Below, piece after piece: positions 9,876-20,769 of a stretch of 64,000 nt of DNA. The notes beneath the pieces are model-generated. The model worked only from the letters and a program-made list of their open reading frames with translations, was not told the origin of the DNA and made no database searches. Origin of the DNA: Tagetes erecta (Eukaryota > Streptophyta > Magnoliopsida > Asterales > Asteraceae); assembly GCA_030867185.1 (NCBI GenBank), contig CM061489.1:47071405-47135404 (forward strand). The letters are read 5' to 3'. The position numbers were made by a program, and so were the translations under genes. Positions within the stretch are counted from its first letter, which is position 1. Each line of letters opens with the position of its first letter.

Positions 9876-11803
9876 TGATGTGTTGTTAAACACATGAGAT
9901 TATTGATATATTTTACCACATTTATCTCTCTTTTTATTATAATATTTTATATTTTTTTTGGTACTTAGTTGGTTTCACTAAATTTTACAGGTTTTCTTCA
10001 AAATGAGTGAGTTTGGTGCATGAAACGGGTCGGAAACGTGAAGCTAAAGAATTTTTTCTTGACCAGCCACTCTTGGAGGACCGCCAAGCTAGTAATAACA
10101 TTCTTGGCGGTCCGCCACGCGACACTGCACCATTAAAATGCGTTGACTTTTTTTTGACCAGTGGGTTTCTGAACCCTTGGAGGACCGCCAATGATATTTT
10201 GGCACTTCTTGGCGGTCTGCCAAGCGATACTGACGGAAAAAGACCTAAATTCTCACTATTTAAACAACATTTTGGGGACTTTTCATGGATCATCTCTTCA
10301 CCCAAACACACAAAACGGCTGAATACAAGGGTTTTGAGGGTTTGTGAGCATATTTGAGCTTTGATTCAAGGATTTAGAGGCTAAACTTAGAGATTTGAAG
10401 CTTGATCTTTGGGTTTAGAAGATGGATCTTGAAGATTGAAGCTTGGATTGAAGATTTTGCTGCTGTTGGGTGAAGATCAAGGAAGAATTTGAAGATCTAG
10501 AGCTAATTTGGTGAAGATAAAGCATTGATTTGAAGATTGGAGGAGTTTTTGGTGGTTGGTGTATCTAAATTCCTCTTCTTTTAATCTTTGTTCATCTTCT
10601 ATATATAATGTTGTTAGATCTAGTGATTATTATGTTTGATTTGATGATTGGGATGATGATTGGCTAGATTTAGTATGACTATTTAGGCATTATGGATAAT
10701 TGATGATGATATGATGATTTTTGGTTGTTTATGATATGTTGGTTGGATGTTGTATTGAGAAAGTTGGTTTATGATGATCTTGTATGCAATTTGTGTGTTG
10801 ACTTTATGATTCATGTTGAGATCTTGACTTGATTGTGGATAATATTATCTTGATTTGATAACTTGATAATAGATTTCACATTTTTGGTGGTTAGTCTACT
10901 AGATTTAATCATCATTTGAGTAGATCTAGGAATAGATACTCATAAGTTAAGATTGATTTGTGGATTTGAGCCAATGTGCTAGCCGGATTCGTTACCGGAA
11001 GGTGAGGATTTGTAGATTTCATCCTTTTGTTAGTTGGTTTAGGTTAAAATACTACGGAAGTAGGTTTTGCTTAATAAAAACTAGCAACTTGTGTTATCTA
11101 GTCTTGATTTATCATAAACCGATTGATCCCGTTGTTTTAGTTTACTGATTGAGTCAGTTTCTAGGATAAATGGACTTGTAAGCCGAGAGGTGAGCCAGTT
11201 TAGGATCCCTTAGACATCCGGGAGTGGTTTATCAACATTCCTCACACCGTTAGCTTCACATATCTATTTTAGGACTTTCTAGCACCCACGAGACCTTAGT
11301 AGTAGGTACTGATGTGTTAGATTGTTTTGAGTAGATATATTCTCAGATCCGGTGCCGACATATCTAGAAAGCCGAGAGTTGTCATATTATCATCAGGATT
11401 CCCGCCTAAATAGTCATCATTCCATCCATAGTTCTCTTTTAGCTTATTTCCATCTTTAGTTTCCATTTAGTTAAGTTTTTACCCCTAGTTTATTTTAGAT
11501 AATTTTCCTTAGTTTAAATCTTATTCTTAGAGTAATTTTAGATAAATTGTCTCTTGATTGTTTAATTTAGTCTTTAAAATCTTAACTCAAGTCTTTTACA
11601 ACGGTTAGAAGTCGATAGAGATCCAGTACTGAAGGACGCCAAACTCAAATCTTTGGGTACGATATCCGGACTTACTTAACTTGCTACATACGACCGGTAC
11701 ACTTGCCGATTGTGTGAACTTGTTGGGTTTTTCCCTTTTACAAATTTAAAACCTGATTTTCCGATCCGTACATCAATTTTCATATACCATACGGTTCACA
11801 TCA
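9876..11803 (+). mobile_element. Solo LTR, family A/B (copy A, 1928 bp)
   Basis: Starts TGATGTGTTG and ends TTCACATCA (5-bp TGATG/CATCA inverted repeat), flanked by the 5-bp direct repeat GTCGT at 9871-9875 and 11804-11808. TG..CA ends with a 5-bp duplication are the signature of an LTR integration, and no internal region is present, so this is a solo LTR. A second copy of almost equal length (1927 bp) is at 50504-52430. Both carry the transcript-like block starting after 'cacaaaacggctg' and a conserved ~190 bp stretch (10960-11148 here). Orientation is taken from the TATA-like 'ctatttaaac' at about 10257. No functional protein is claimed. Confidence 0.85.
10082..10230. repeat. Internal duplicated GGCGGTCCGCCA-type blocks
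   Basis: Two blocks, each a pair of 'aggaccgccaa' and 'cttggcggt(c/t)(c/t)gcca' in inverted orientation, lie about 100 bp apart upstream of the TATA-like site. Copy B has a different sequence here (GATGCGCC-type motifs), so this is the fast-evolving part of the LTR. Confidence 0.5.
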
Positions 11804-12020
11804 GTCGTATGTAAAAGTTATAAACGTTTAAAGAAGATAGTGGAATTTGAAAAGAGGGCAAAGACTAATATACCACTGGCCTACAATTTAAAGTTTCAAC
11901 TATTTACCATTATGTCATCTTACGCTTATAGGCTATTAATCTCCATTTGGTATTAGATCTAACGGTTCAGATGCCTTTTTAGGCTCTATACAAAATTTTA
12001 ACTTTCTAGTTGAGCCTCAT

Positions 12021-12506
12021 TCATACACATTTAGTGGTTTCGTCTTACATATATATTGTGATTTCATGTGCACATATATTTCCGTCCTTGGCCCCATATA
12101 TTTCATTAAGAGTGCTATTGCCTTTATCAATATCCTTGAATATTGATTTCTAATTTATGAAAGAAAAATTAGATTTTAAAAATTCCAACTTTCACTTATT
12201 TATTGACCAGAAAAAATCTCAACTAAGACAATTATTTCTAGAGATTCCAACTTTCAAACATTTTTTTCTAAAGAGCCCTTTTTAATTTTTTAAATGAACG
12301 TTATGTTTGGCTAAGTTGGCAGCTAGCGTGGAACGAGACCTAGTTTTTGTTTTGCTCTCCAAGAATGTACTATATATATCCTTGTTAACACCTTTTACCC
12401 CATTTTAACACACTTGAACTGTGAGAAAGAAATTGAACCTTGGTCTTCATCGATGAAGCCCTAAACAAGAAAATTCAACCGATCATTCATTCGTTTGAAG
12501 GTTGTT
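12021..12506. other. Unassigned AT-rich spacer
   Basis: No coding sequence, inverted repeats or RNA gene recognised. Confidence 0.4.
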
Positions 12507-12640
12507 AGACCTCGGATTTTAGTCATCATGGATACAATATCCTTAAACGTCATGGATTAAGTATCCTTAGCGTCTGAACGATTGAGGATCCTTGGTACTA
12601 CTAGTTGTCGATTAACTAACATTTGTTCTCTACATGTTAT
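12507..12640 (+). mobile_element. Gypsy LTR 5'-end fragment
   Basis: Starts TGTTAGACCTCGGATTTTAG and continues with 'gtatccttagcgtctgaacgattgagga', matching the first ~140 bp of the 608 bp solo LTR at 17879-18486 (same strand). It is cut off near 12640. It points the opposite way to the gag fragment beside it, so the two pieces were brought together by rearrangement or nested insertion. Confidence 0.6.
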
Positions 12641-12725
12641 TTATAGGGTTAAATGCATATTTCCCTATTTAAAACACTTTAAATGCATATTTCCCAGCCA
12701 AAACATCAATTGCATATTGAAATGA

Positions 12726-13608
12726 TTAACTGCAAGAAAATTGATTATTGAAAAGATTAAATAAATGAGAGAATGAAGTAATAGAGTAAGGAGAAAGACT
12801 TAGCAGCCATTTTAAGACAGAACCAGTGAGCGTGGATCCTAAACCCCTGCACAAACAAGCTTCTTCTAGCTTTTCTGAAATAGGATTGATTTCCATCCTA
12901 TCCTTATATTGAGCCACGTGCTCCTTAGGATCAGATGATCCATCATATAGTTTCATATTTGGAGTCTGAAGGATCCTAGAAAGATTGAGCATCCTGGTTG
13001 ACTGAAGGATCATTGTTGATTCTGGATTGAGGATCCTTGCTGAAATGTTGTAGATGAAGGTTGAACCATAGATCTCGTAGTTTGTTGCACTAAGGACCCT
13101 AGAGTGCTAAAATCAAGTGCTCTTAGCATATAGGGACTTGAGGCATAGAGGATCCTAGCTAACGGAAGGATCCTTGAGGCATAGAGGATCCTTGCTGACG
13201 GAAGGATCCTGGAAAGATTGAGCATCCTGGTTGACTGAAGGATCATTGTTGATTTTGGATTGAGGATCCTTGCTAAAATGTTATAGATGAAGGTTAAACC
13301 ATAGATCCCATAGTTTGTTGCGCTAAGGACCCTAGAGTGCTAAAATCAAGTGCTCTTGGCATATAGGGACTAGTATCCTTTACATGCTTCTTGGTCTTCT
13401 TGATATCTTCAATTTCTCGAAGGATCCTTTGATTGGTCATGTTCTGCTGCTTCATATAGGCTTTCATCTGCAAACACAACATAGAAACATTATTGTTAGA
13501 AGTTACTGTAGAGGGCGCACCAGGAGGTTTTGATCCTTGTAAGACTGCAAATAGCTTCTTATTGGTAACATCCTTGATCTTCACTGGCCCTAAAGATGAA
13601 CTAGACAT
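12726..13608 (-). pseudogene. Ty3/gypsy gag fragment with internal duplication
   Basis: The minus-strand ATG opens MSSSSLGPVKIKDVTNKKLF, followed by LQMKAYMKQQNMTNQRILRE and ALDFSTLGSLAQQTMGSMV. After stops and repeated sequence, the retrotransposon gag core appears: LYDGSSDPKEHVAQYKDRM, then LKWLLSLSPYSITSF and LFNLFNNQFSC. These match the gag matrix/capsid region typical of plant gypsy elements (YDG..DP..H...F/Y; W...L....I.SF..L...F...F). The frame ends right after NNQFSCS, so nucleocapsid and pol are missing. The middle is disrupted by a ~235-bp tandem duplication. It lies downstream of its own LTR and primer site (13745-14354), confirming orientation. Confidence 0.75.
12971..13375 (-). 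repeat. ~235-bp tandem duplication within gypsy gag
   Basis: Two near-identical copies start with 'gatcctagaaagattgagcatc' (about 12971) and 'gatcctggaaagattgagcatc' (about 13206) and both run through 'gaccctagagtgctaaaatc'. Between them is a short extra run of AGGATCCT-containing units (13145-13205). This breaks the gag frame. Confidence 0.75.
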
Positions 13609-13744
13609 TGCAATATAAGACTAGGAAGATGGCATGCTTAATGAAACAACTTTTTATTGAAAAGCCATTGAAATATAGCGAATCAATAAGGATAAACTGA
13701 ATAAAAAATTGAGATGAAAAAATGGCTGATTAAAACAACACTTG

Positions 13745-13764
13745 CCCCATGGTGGGCACCAAAC
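13745..13764 (-). other. Gypsy primer binding site
   Basis: The minus strand reads TTTGGTGCCCACCATGGGGC just inside the LTR. It resembles the TGGCGCCCACCGTGGGGC site of a different gypsy element at 63762-63779, with one or two changes. The tRNA is not assigned here. Confidence 0.6.
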
Positions 13765-14354
13765 TAATTTGGACAAAAAATGAATAAACCAAATTAGTTA
13801 AGTGAGGTTGTGCTTTTTAATTAAAATGATGAATAATATACAGAATAGTGAAAAGAACACAAGGATTTATATGAGGAAAAGCCCTTGATCAAGAGGAGAT
13901 CGCCGGTATAAAACATTGGGTGATGAAAATCGTCTATCACAACTATATTAATTATTAAAAGAGGTACAACTCGAGAACTATGACCGCTAGTACAAAGCTT
14001 GTGTGTGTGTGTGAGCAGAAGTAATTAGTCGAAAGATGTATAAGAGAGGTGTGAATGATCGCGTGTCTAGTGAGCTTAGCCATAGCCTTATTATATAATA
14101 AATAAATAAAAGAAACTAATTCCTAAAATTGTGCCATAGCCGTTTAGGTTAGTTGACCATGTCTTCAGCTTTATCTGCAACTATCTTGACCGAGATTTAG
14201 GGCAGTTGAAACACATAAAACACGCGGAAGACAAATGTTAGTTATTCGATAGTTTATAAGCATCAAGGATCCTAAATCCCTCAAATGCCAAGGATACTAG
14301 ATCCAGCGCATTAAGGATACTGCATCCTCGATAGCCAGAATCTGAGCCCTAACA
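13765..14354 (-). mobile_element. Gypsy 5' LTR (590 bp)
   Basis: On the minus strand it starts TGTTAGGGCTCAGATTC and ends just before the primer site. It matches the plus-strand solo LTR at 17879-18486 in order and content: AGTATCCTT motifs, 'gtgtgtgtgtgag'-type block, 'gatagacgat', 'gatcaagggcttttcctc' and a final 'ttggttt' segment. The exact 3' end is set by comparison with the solo copy. Confidence 0.7.
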
Positions 14355-17300
14355 ATTGCCCCCAAATATGGTGATGTGTAAAACAACTGCATATTATCAA
14401 AATTTAAAATCATTATCCTCTGAGTGATTTGATCGACTAGTATTTCTTCAATAAAGGCTCAACGCGGTTGTTAATATGATAACAAACAGTCACACCTTCC
14501 ATTTCCACTTCAAGGAGAAAATCCATCGGATCGTTCATCATCATCGAGAGTATCCTTTCAGGTAACAGTTTCTTCCTTCTTCTTTGTTCATTTCGAGTGA
14601 GTTAATCTTTGTCTACTATACAGTCAGTCGATCATCATGAGTAACGAATCAAGTTGTTAAATCTTGAATAGCTGTTGATTTAGAATTTGTTGTTGTTTAA
14701 CTTATGTAGATATTTCTAAAGCGGTGTTGGTGCTGATAGACGCTAAAAGTCAAGCTAAAAGTCAACCCAACAATAAAACTTGTTTAGGACTAATCTCAAA
14801 AATTTTGTTGGCAGGGCAATAACAAAAGTAACAGAGAAGAGTAGAAGAGTAAATGATTCCAGATTTGTTTATCATCTTTTATTTGGAGTTTTTTTAACAA
14901 CTAGAATTTATATGTCATCAGATGGCTTATAATCCGTTCAAAAAAAGATGGCTTATAATGGAGTCTTATCAATGATAAAACGATGGCATCATTGTTTTAA
15001 TAACTAGAATTTGTTGGCATCATTTACATGTTAATGTTTTCTCCTTATTTACCGGTAGCTTGGTCATGTATCTAATGGTTGACATAAACATGTTCAAATG
15101 TTTTGCATCAGGTAATTTTCTGGAAAATAAAAGACTAATGACATCTTGTAACAGCATACTATTGACATTTGCTTGCACAGTCACTTCAGTTTCACACCTG
15201 TATTTGAAAATGATATGATGAATGTTAGGTTGCATCTTCTCTCATCACAATATGAAACTTTGAAACAAGAAATCATGAGTAGAAAACAACCAATTTTCTT
15301 CAGGTAATCGCTTTAATTTAATAGATTTTGCTACAAATGTTTATTTATTATGTGTAAGCCTAATCGTAGGTATGTTTACTTTAAACTGATCTCATTTAGC
15401 TTGGTTTAAGGTGATTATGTGCAATACTAAAAGTAACTTAAAGGTACAGTATAATGGTGAATGTGTGCAACATTAGAAGTAACTTAAAGTGTGGTCTAAT
15501 AGCAACTTTGTTCAGCTCAAAACAGTCTCGAAATGTGCATTTAAAGTTTTACTATGTGCATCTAGAAATACTTAAACATGCACTTAATCTTTAAACTTAG
15601 TATATAGCTCAAAATAGTGTCTAAATGTTTAAAGTTGGCTATGTAGCATTGGGTTGATGAAAAAAGATTGAAACCCACTGGGTCACTAGTTATAAAATGA
15701 ATTGTTAAAAAATGGGTCAAAATAGCTCAACAAAAAGGTAGGTCTTGATGCGGATTCGAGTTAAGCTTCAAATGGATATTAAGCTGCAAACAAACTAGAC
15801 ATTATGAGTCTGTTTTTTTGCAATATAATTTCACTTTTTGAGTCTGTCTTGATGAAATATAACTGCACTTTTTGAGGCAAATGTGCTGCAACAAAACTGC
15901 AATTTATATGGCCTTTGAATGATTTGCTGACTGAATTTTAAGAGCATAACGTGCAGGTTTTTTGGTCACTATTATAAAAAAGAAGAACATGATTAAGTTG
16001 TTTCCATCAAGACATCCTTAAAAAATTGAGCTACTTGGTAAGTAGATATACAATTTAAAACTCTTTTTTATAAGGTTTAATCCCAACGCGTTTTGCAGTT
16101 GTGAAGAGCCAATTTGTTTACTTTATTTGACAAGTTATTCTTGTGTGGGTTAAGAGCAGCCCCATGACAGTGGCTATAAGCTGTTGTTTGGTGTTGTTGC
16201 GACTGCAAATTAGTTCACTTTGAAGTTAACTATTGCTTCTAATCTTACACGATGTTAGATTGTTGCTACTTATATTAATTACCTATAATTTGGGGGCTGT
16301 AAACAGCCTCACGACAGAAGCTTTAGTGGCTGTTTTGTGCCATATTGCTTCTATATATGTGTACTATTGTTAGTTTCAATTGATGAAATAACCTCAATGT
16401 TAGTTATTAAAAGTGCATCTAACTTATGTATTGTTATCATAGCAGCTATGGGGCATACAGGGGTTGTTGTGCTACGCAAGAAGCCATATGGGTATGTTGC
16501 CACACCTTGTCAGCCCCATGGCAACAGCTATACATTCAGGTTTTTATTGTTCGACTTTTTGTTGCTCATTATATGTCTTTGATCCTACAAATATATCCTC
16601 ATTATATGTCTTTGGCTGCTTTTTTTTTTTGCAATTCAGCTGCAGTTGACTGCATTTTGGCTTTAATTTGGTTGCAAAAACCAGTTTTCTTTAGTGCAAT
16701 GTAGCTGCATTTTGACTAATTTTTGCAGTAGTTTTGACTGCATATTTGCTGTGATTGACTTTTAACTGCAATTTGGCTTTGTTTTTCTGCGCTTTGGCTG
16801 CAGTTTGACTGCATTTTGGTTGTAAAAACCTGGTTTTTTAGTGCATAATGGTTGTATATCGATTATTTTTTGCAAGTTTTGACTTTATTAATTATCCTTA
16901 AGTATGTTGTCAATTTGGCTGTGTTTTTACTACAATCCGGCTGCAGATGGCACAAGCTCCATGTGGCAAAATAACATATTTCTCAAATCTGACACAGGTA
17001 ACTAGGTTTTCAAGTATGTTAATTTTGAATTGATTTTAATCAGAATGTAGCGTGGGGGGTGTTTAACCTGCTGTTGTACATCACCTTCTATTAACTAGGT
17101 TGATCCATTAGCTGTTAATTTAATGTTATTAGTATTCATGAATGTTTGTTTGTGTTATAATCCATATGACCCATTAATAATTCTTCTCCTTTAGATAAGT
17201 TTCACCTTTTTAGTTTATTTTTTTTACAAGACTAAATACACTTACATCCCAAGCTACTCTGACTATTGTTTCACTTGTGTGGTACGCAGCGGTTAACGGC

Positions 17301-17878
17301 TAGATCCGACATTTTCATTTTAGTTATGAACTAAATTTGTTTATATCTGATTTTATTGAATATTAATTAATGATATGATTTGGGAATCTAGGATGGAGGC
17401 AAATGATTGAAACCATGTTAATAAATTGGAAAGCTTTGTTTGACTAAAGGTATAGATTTTGATTTCTTCACTGGGGCATCATTTCCTTTCTCACTAACGA
17501 AGGCATAATGTAATTGTTTAGTTTCAAAGCAACTTAACTTTCCATCTATATGTAATGATGATAATTTAGGTTTAATGTTGCGTCTACATGACATTATATG
17601 TCATTCACTTGGACCTTCTTTCTTTAGTTGTGTAATTTGTGTTTGCATTATTTATTTGCAGGTGTGATTTGAAATAACATGTGCTTGATGCTTTATTTTA
17701 TTACTTGATTCTTTCTTTTTCTAGGAAATTGTTTTAATCATGGTAAAGTTATGTGTTCATATGAACAACAATATTTTTAGTTGTGTGTCTGGGGATTTAT
17801 TTTAAGTACTATGTTAATGACTGATATTATCTTATTTATGTGTGTGTTTTTGTTTAATTGAAATCTGAGGCTCATGAC
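14355..17878. other. 3.5 kb without an identifiable gene
   Basis: Only short frames are present. There are exon-like pieces with plausible splice donors (for example before 'gtaacag' near 14562 and before 'gtaacta' near 16998) and gene-like base texture, but no protein family was recognised. The stretch lies upstream of a plus-strand Helitron 3' end (18612-18644) and could be its body, interrupted by the solo LTR; the 5' TC end was not found. Confidence 0.35.
16610..16945 (+). repeat. Degenerate (T)TTGGCTGCA-type repeats
   Basis: Many loosely spaced copies of 'ttggctgcattttg', 'gctgcagtttgactgcat' and 'gttgcaaaaacc' occur in both perfect and decayed form. The unit is about 12-20 bp with irregular spacing, as in an old minisatellite. 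No coding value is seen. Confidence 0.5.
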
Positions 17879-18486
17879 TGTTAGGGCTCGAAATCTTGAC
17901 AGTAAGGATTCAGTATCCTTATTCAGGCTGGATCTAGTATCCTTAGCGTATGAGGATTGAGGATTCTTAATGTTTACAAATATCGAATAACTAACTATTG
18001 TCTTCTGTATGTCTTAGATATTTTCAATGCGGGTAACGTTAACAAGACTTAGTCTACCTGAAAACTCGGTCAAAGAAGTCGTGGAACTAGCGGAGAACAT
18101 GATCAAAACCCTAAAACGGCTAGTGGCATGATTTTAGGAGCTAGTTAGTTATTTATTTTGACTATTAAAATGAGGCATGATGGCTGGCTGAGATAACACA
18201 CATTCGACACTCTCTGATTTCATTCTTTTCTCTCGGTTTGCTTATGCTCACACACATACAATTGTAACAGCCATCATAGTTCTCGAGTTGTATCTTTACT
18301 TTATCATTTATAAATTGGTGATAGACGATTGTCACCACCCGAGGTTTTTATGCCGGCGATCCTTTAAAAGATCAAGGGCTTTTCCTCGTATAAATCATTG
18401 TGTTCATCGTTAATTTCTGCATATTATCCATTAAAACGCACAACCTCACTTTACTGATTTGGTTTGTCGATTTTTGACCAAAACAA
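17879..18486 (+). mobile_element. Gypsy solo LTR (608 bp) with 5-bp TSD
   Basis: Starts TGTTAGGGCTC and ends CCAAAACA, flanked by ATGAC at 17874-17878 and 18487-18491. TG..CA ends and an exact 5-bp duplication show a complete LTR integration followed by LTR-LTR recombination. It is the same family as the LTR at 13765-14354 and the fragment at 12507-12640. Confidence 0.88.
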
Positions 18487-18611
18487 TGACATAGATAGAA
18501 TACAACGATATACAAATATAAAAGCTAAGAAAAGTAGAACACAAAGAAGATGCACGAGTATTAACTTACTAACAGAAATGAGTATCATGTTATTTGTTGC
18601 CGAGGTCATAT

Positions 18612-18644
18612 TGTCACCGCCGCATCGCGCGGGTACTCTACTAG
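18612..18644 (+). mobile_element. Helitron 3' terminus
   Basis: ACCGCCGC, a 3-nt loop, GCGCGGGT, then ACTCTACTAG followed by T. A GC-rich hairpin some 8-10 bp before a CTRR end with a T next to it is the plant Helitron 3' signature. It is nearly identical to the terminus of the 10.1 kb Helitron at 25737 (opposite strand). The 5' end of this copy was not found, so the element length is unknown. Confidence 0.7.
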
Positions 18645-18702
18645 TGTATATATATATGTATGTATGTTTGTATGTATATATATATATATATGTATGTATG
18701 TA
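18645..18702. repeat. TA/TATG microsatellite
   Basis: Mixed (TA)n and (TATG)n simple sequence. It is the target region of the Helitron that follows. Confidence 0.85.
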
Positions 18703-19211
18703 TCCTTATATAATATAGCAAAACAAAAAAATCCTATGTAGCATCTTTTCATAGCTTTTAGCTTATGTGGTATTATTTGAGAGATTATCTCACAATAATG
18801 ATTTTTTTTTAAATATGTATATAAAATTTATTATAATAAAACTAAATACATTTTTGGTCCCCTAATATTTTGAAGAATTCTGAAAAATTTAAGAGTATTT
18901 ATATTTTTAGCCATTTACTACAAGGGGTGTACGTGAGTCGGTTTATATTTGATAGGATTTAAAAATAAAACTTATGGATAAAGTTAATAATAACATACAA
19001 TTAAAAACCTTAGTGTTTTATAAATATACATAAAATTTTTATATGATTTTTTTGAGTATAATATTGCTATACTAAAAATCTAATTTTTTAAAATATATCA
19101 TGTGTTCCGTTTTACGACGGTTTTGTCTCAAAACTGAATGAAACATTCATGAACATCCTTAAAAGCATCACTTGAATTGTGTTCCCGAGCGTAGCGCGAG
19201 CACTAAACTAG
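18703..19211 (+). mobile_element. Short non-autonomous Helitron (509 bp)
   Basis: Begins TCCTTATATAATATAGC after an A and ends CACTAAACTAG before a T. A related minus-strand copy at 38635-40602 has the same ends (TCCTTATATAATATACC and ACTAAACTAG), also between A and T and without target duplication. Agreement of both ends in two independent copies fixes the boundaries. No coding sequence. It also serves as the empty site proving the insertion of the fold-back element at 39115. Confidence 0.8.
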
Positions 19212-19220
19212 TGTATATAG

Positions 19221-20752
19221 GGGAGGGATCAAGAAAGAATTCCATATTAAGTTGAGAACTTGAGAACTACCAAAAAGATAAGGGATGGAATTTTAAAGAG
19301 GAGGAGCAAAATTGGAACTTTAAATATATAAATCTTCAAACATTTCTATCTTTTGCATACGTTAAGTTTTTAATTTTTTTTTCACACCATTAGATCAAGA
19401 ATTTCAGTATCTTTCATTTGAGTATAAATAACGTTATAAAAAAATAAAATTTTCTCGTTTTTTTAATGTTAATACTGCATATATGTAGTATACGATATTA
19501 TATGTTTTTAAATTGGGCAAAGTGAATATGGTGTTGTTATGCACCTAAATTACATGAGAAACCATCAAAACTACGTACTTTGATAAAACAACAAAAGTTC
19601 TCCGATATTGATTTCGATGATACCATCACAAAAAAAACAACACCATCATGCCTCAATTCCAAATTTGGATTTTCTCATATGATCGTATTGACATTGCTAG
19701 CAATCACTTTGTCCACGTTATGTGATGTGATATGAATATGTGCAGCAGGGGCATATCACAATACCAATTATATGAGTCATGTTATATTAATCTATTAGTT
19801 GGAATTGAAAAGCCAAATTGATGTATGATCGATTTTTAAAGGGCGAGTAATCTTTTACTTAAATGAATGATGATTATTGAGTAAATGGGAAAGAGAAAAT
19901 TATGATCTAAGAGAAGAAGAGTGAGTCGTCCATTAAAATTGAATAAAGATCAATGAGTTAAGTTTTCTAATAAAAATAATTTAACTTAACTTATAAAAGC
20001 TACGTAGTTTTAATGGATTTACGTGTAACTTAGATGCATAACATCACTGTATTCACTATCCCTTTTAAATTTTATAATACTACATATATGTAATATATGC
20101 AGTATTCATGCATTGTTATCTTATAATTTGAATCTCAAGTTTATTTTACTTTGTTATGATATTTATCGTTAGTTTATTAGTTTATTATTATCTTTATGTT
20201 TATACATAGTATAAGTATTGGTTTCGTTTTCATTTGTAATAAGTTTTTTCAATATGGAATATTATGAACTTTGTTATTGGTCATTAGAGATCGTATATAC
20301 ACTTTAAATAATTATTAGACTTTTGAGTCATTTAGTCGCTTAAACAAATGCATCAAGTACAATGATACTATATATATGTAGTATCAAAAAAACCAAAGCG
20401 TGATTTTTAACATTTTTAATTATAAATAACGTATGAAAAAGTTAGTAACGTTTATAGAAAAATATAATCAGATACAATATCGCAATACTACACATATGCA
20501 GTATAAAAATTAAAAAAACAAGAAAAAAAATATTTTTTATAATGTTATTTATACTCAAATGAAAGATAGTGAAATTCTTGATCTAAAGCTGCAATTTTTT
20601 TAAAATAATATTGATGTATGCAAAAGTTAGAAATATTTAAAGATTTATAAATTTAAAGTTCTAATTTTACCATTCCTCTTTAAAATTCCATTCCTTGTAT
20701 ATTTGGTAGTTCTCTAGTTCTTAACTTAAAATGAGTTCTCTCTTGAACCCTA
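19221..20752. mobile_element. Fold-back (long-TIR) element, family F1, intact copy
   Basis: Long inverted repeats of roughly 160-200 bp: the left arm starts 'gggagggatcaagaaagaattc' and includes 'aactaccaaaaagataagggatgg' and 'ttttgcatacgtta'; the right arm ends with their reverse complements ('tgtatgcaaaag', 'ggtagttctctagttc', 'gagttctctcttgaaccct'). The centre holds several ATACTACATATATGTAGTAT-like palindromes. There is no transposase, so it is non-autonomous. A second copy (24424-36530) is split by a Helitron, and this copy supplies the empty site. Class inferred only as a long-TIR DNA transposon. Confidence 0.7.
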
Positions 20753-20769
20753 CCATATATATCTTACAA

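Larger units (their letters stand above)
9470..12020. mobile_element. Fold-back element (ATTGTGT family), split by solo LTR
   Basis: The left part has repeated 'aacacaatgacctgacaaa' units and then 'aaaaacactcgttttttggtg...aaaaataatgtcgt'. The right part resumes 'gtcgtatgtaaaagttataaacgttta' and ends in 'ggctctatacaaaattttaactttctag'. The same order is seen in the better-preserved copies at 20770-21903 and 39115-40519. The LTR at 9876-11803 sits inside with a duplicated GTCGT. The outer edges are approximate and the left inverted repeat was not resolved. Confidence 0.55.

Noticed and set aside
9985..10357. Overlapping frames of over 100 codons on both strands
   Set aside because: They lie in the promoter-side part of a solo LTR with inverted GGCGGTCCGCC blocks; copy B does not conserve them.
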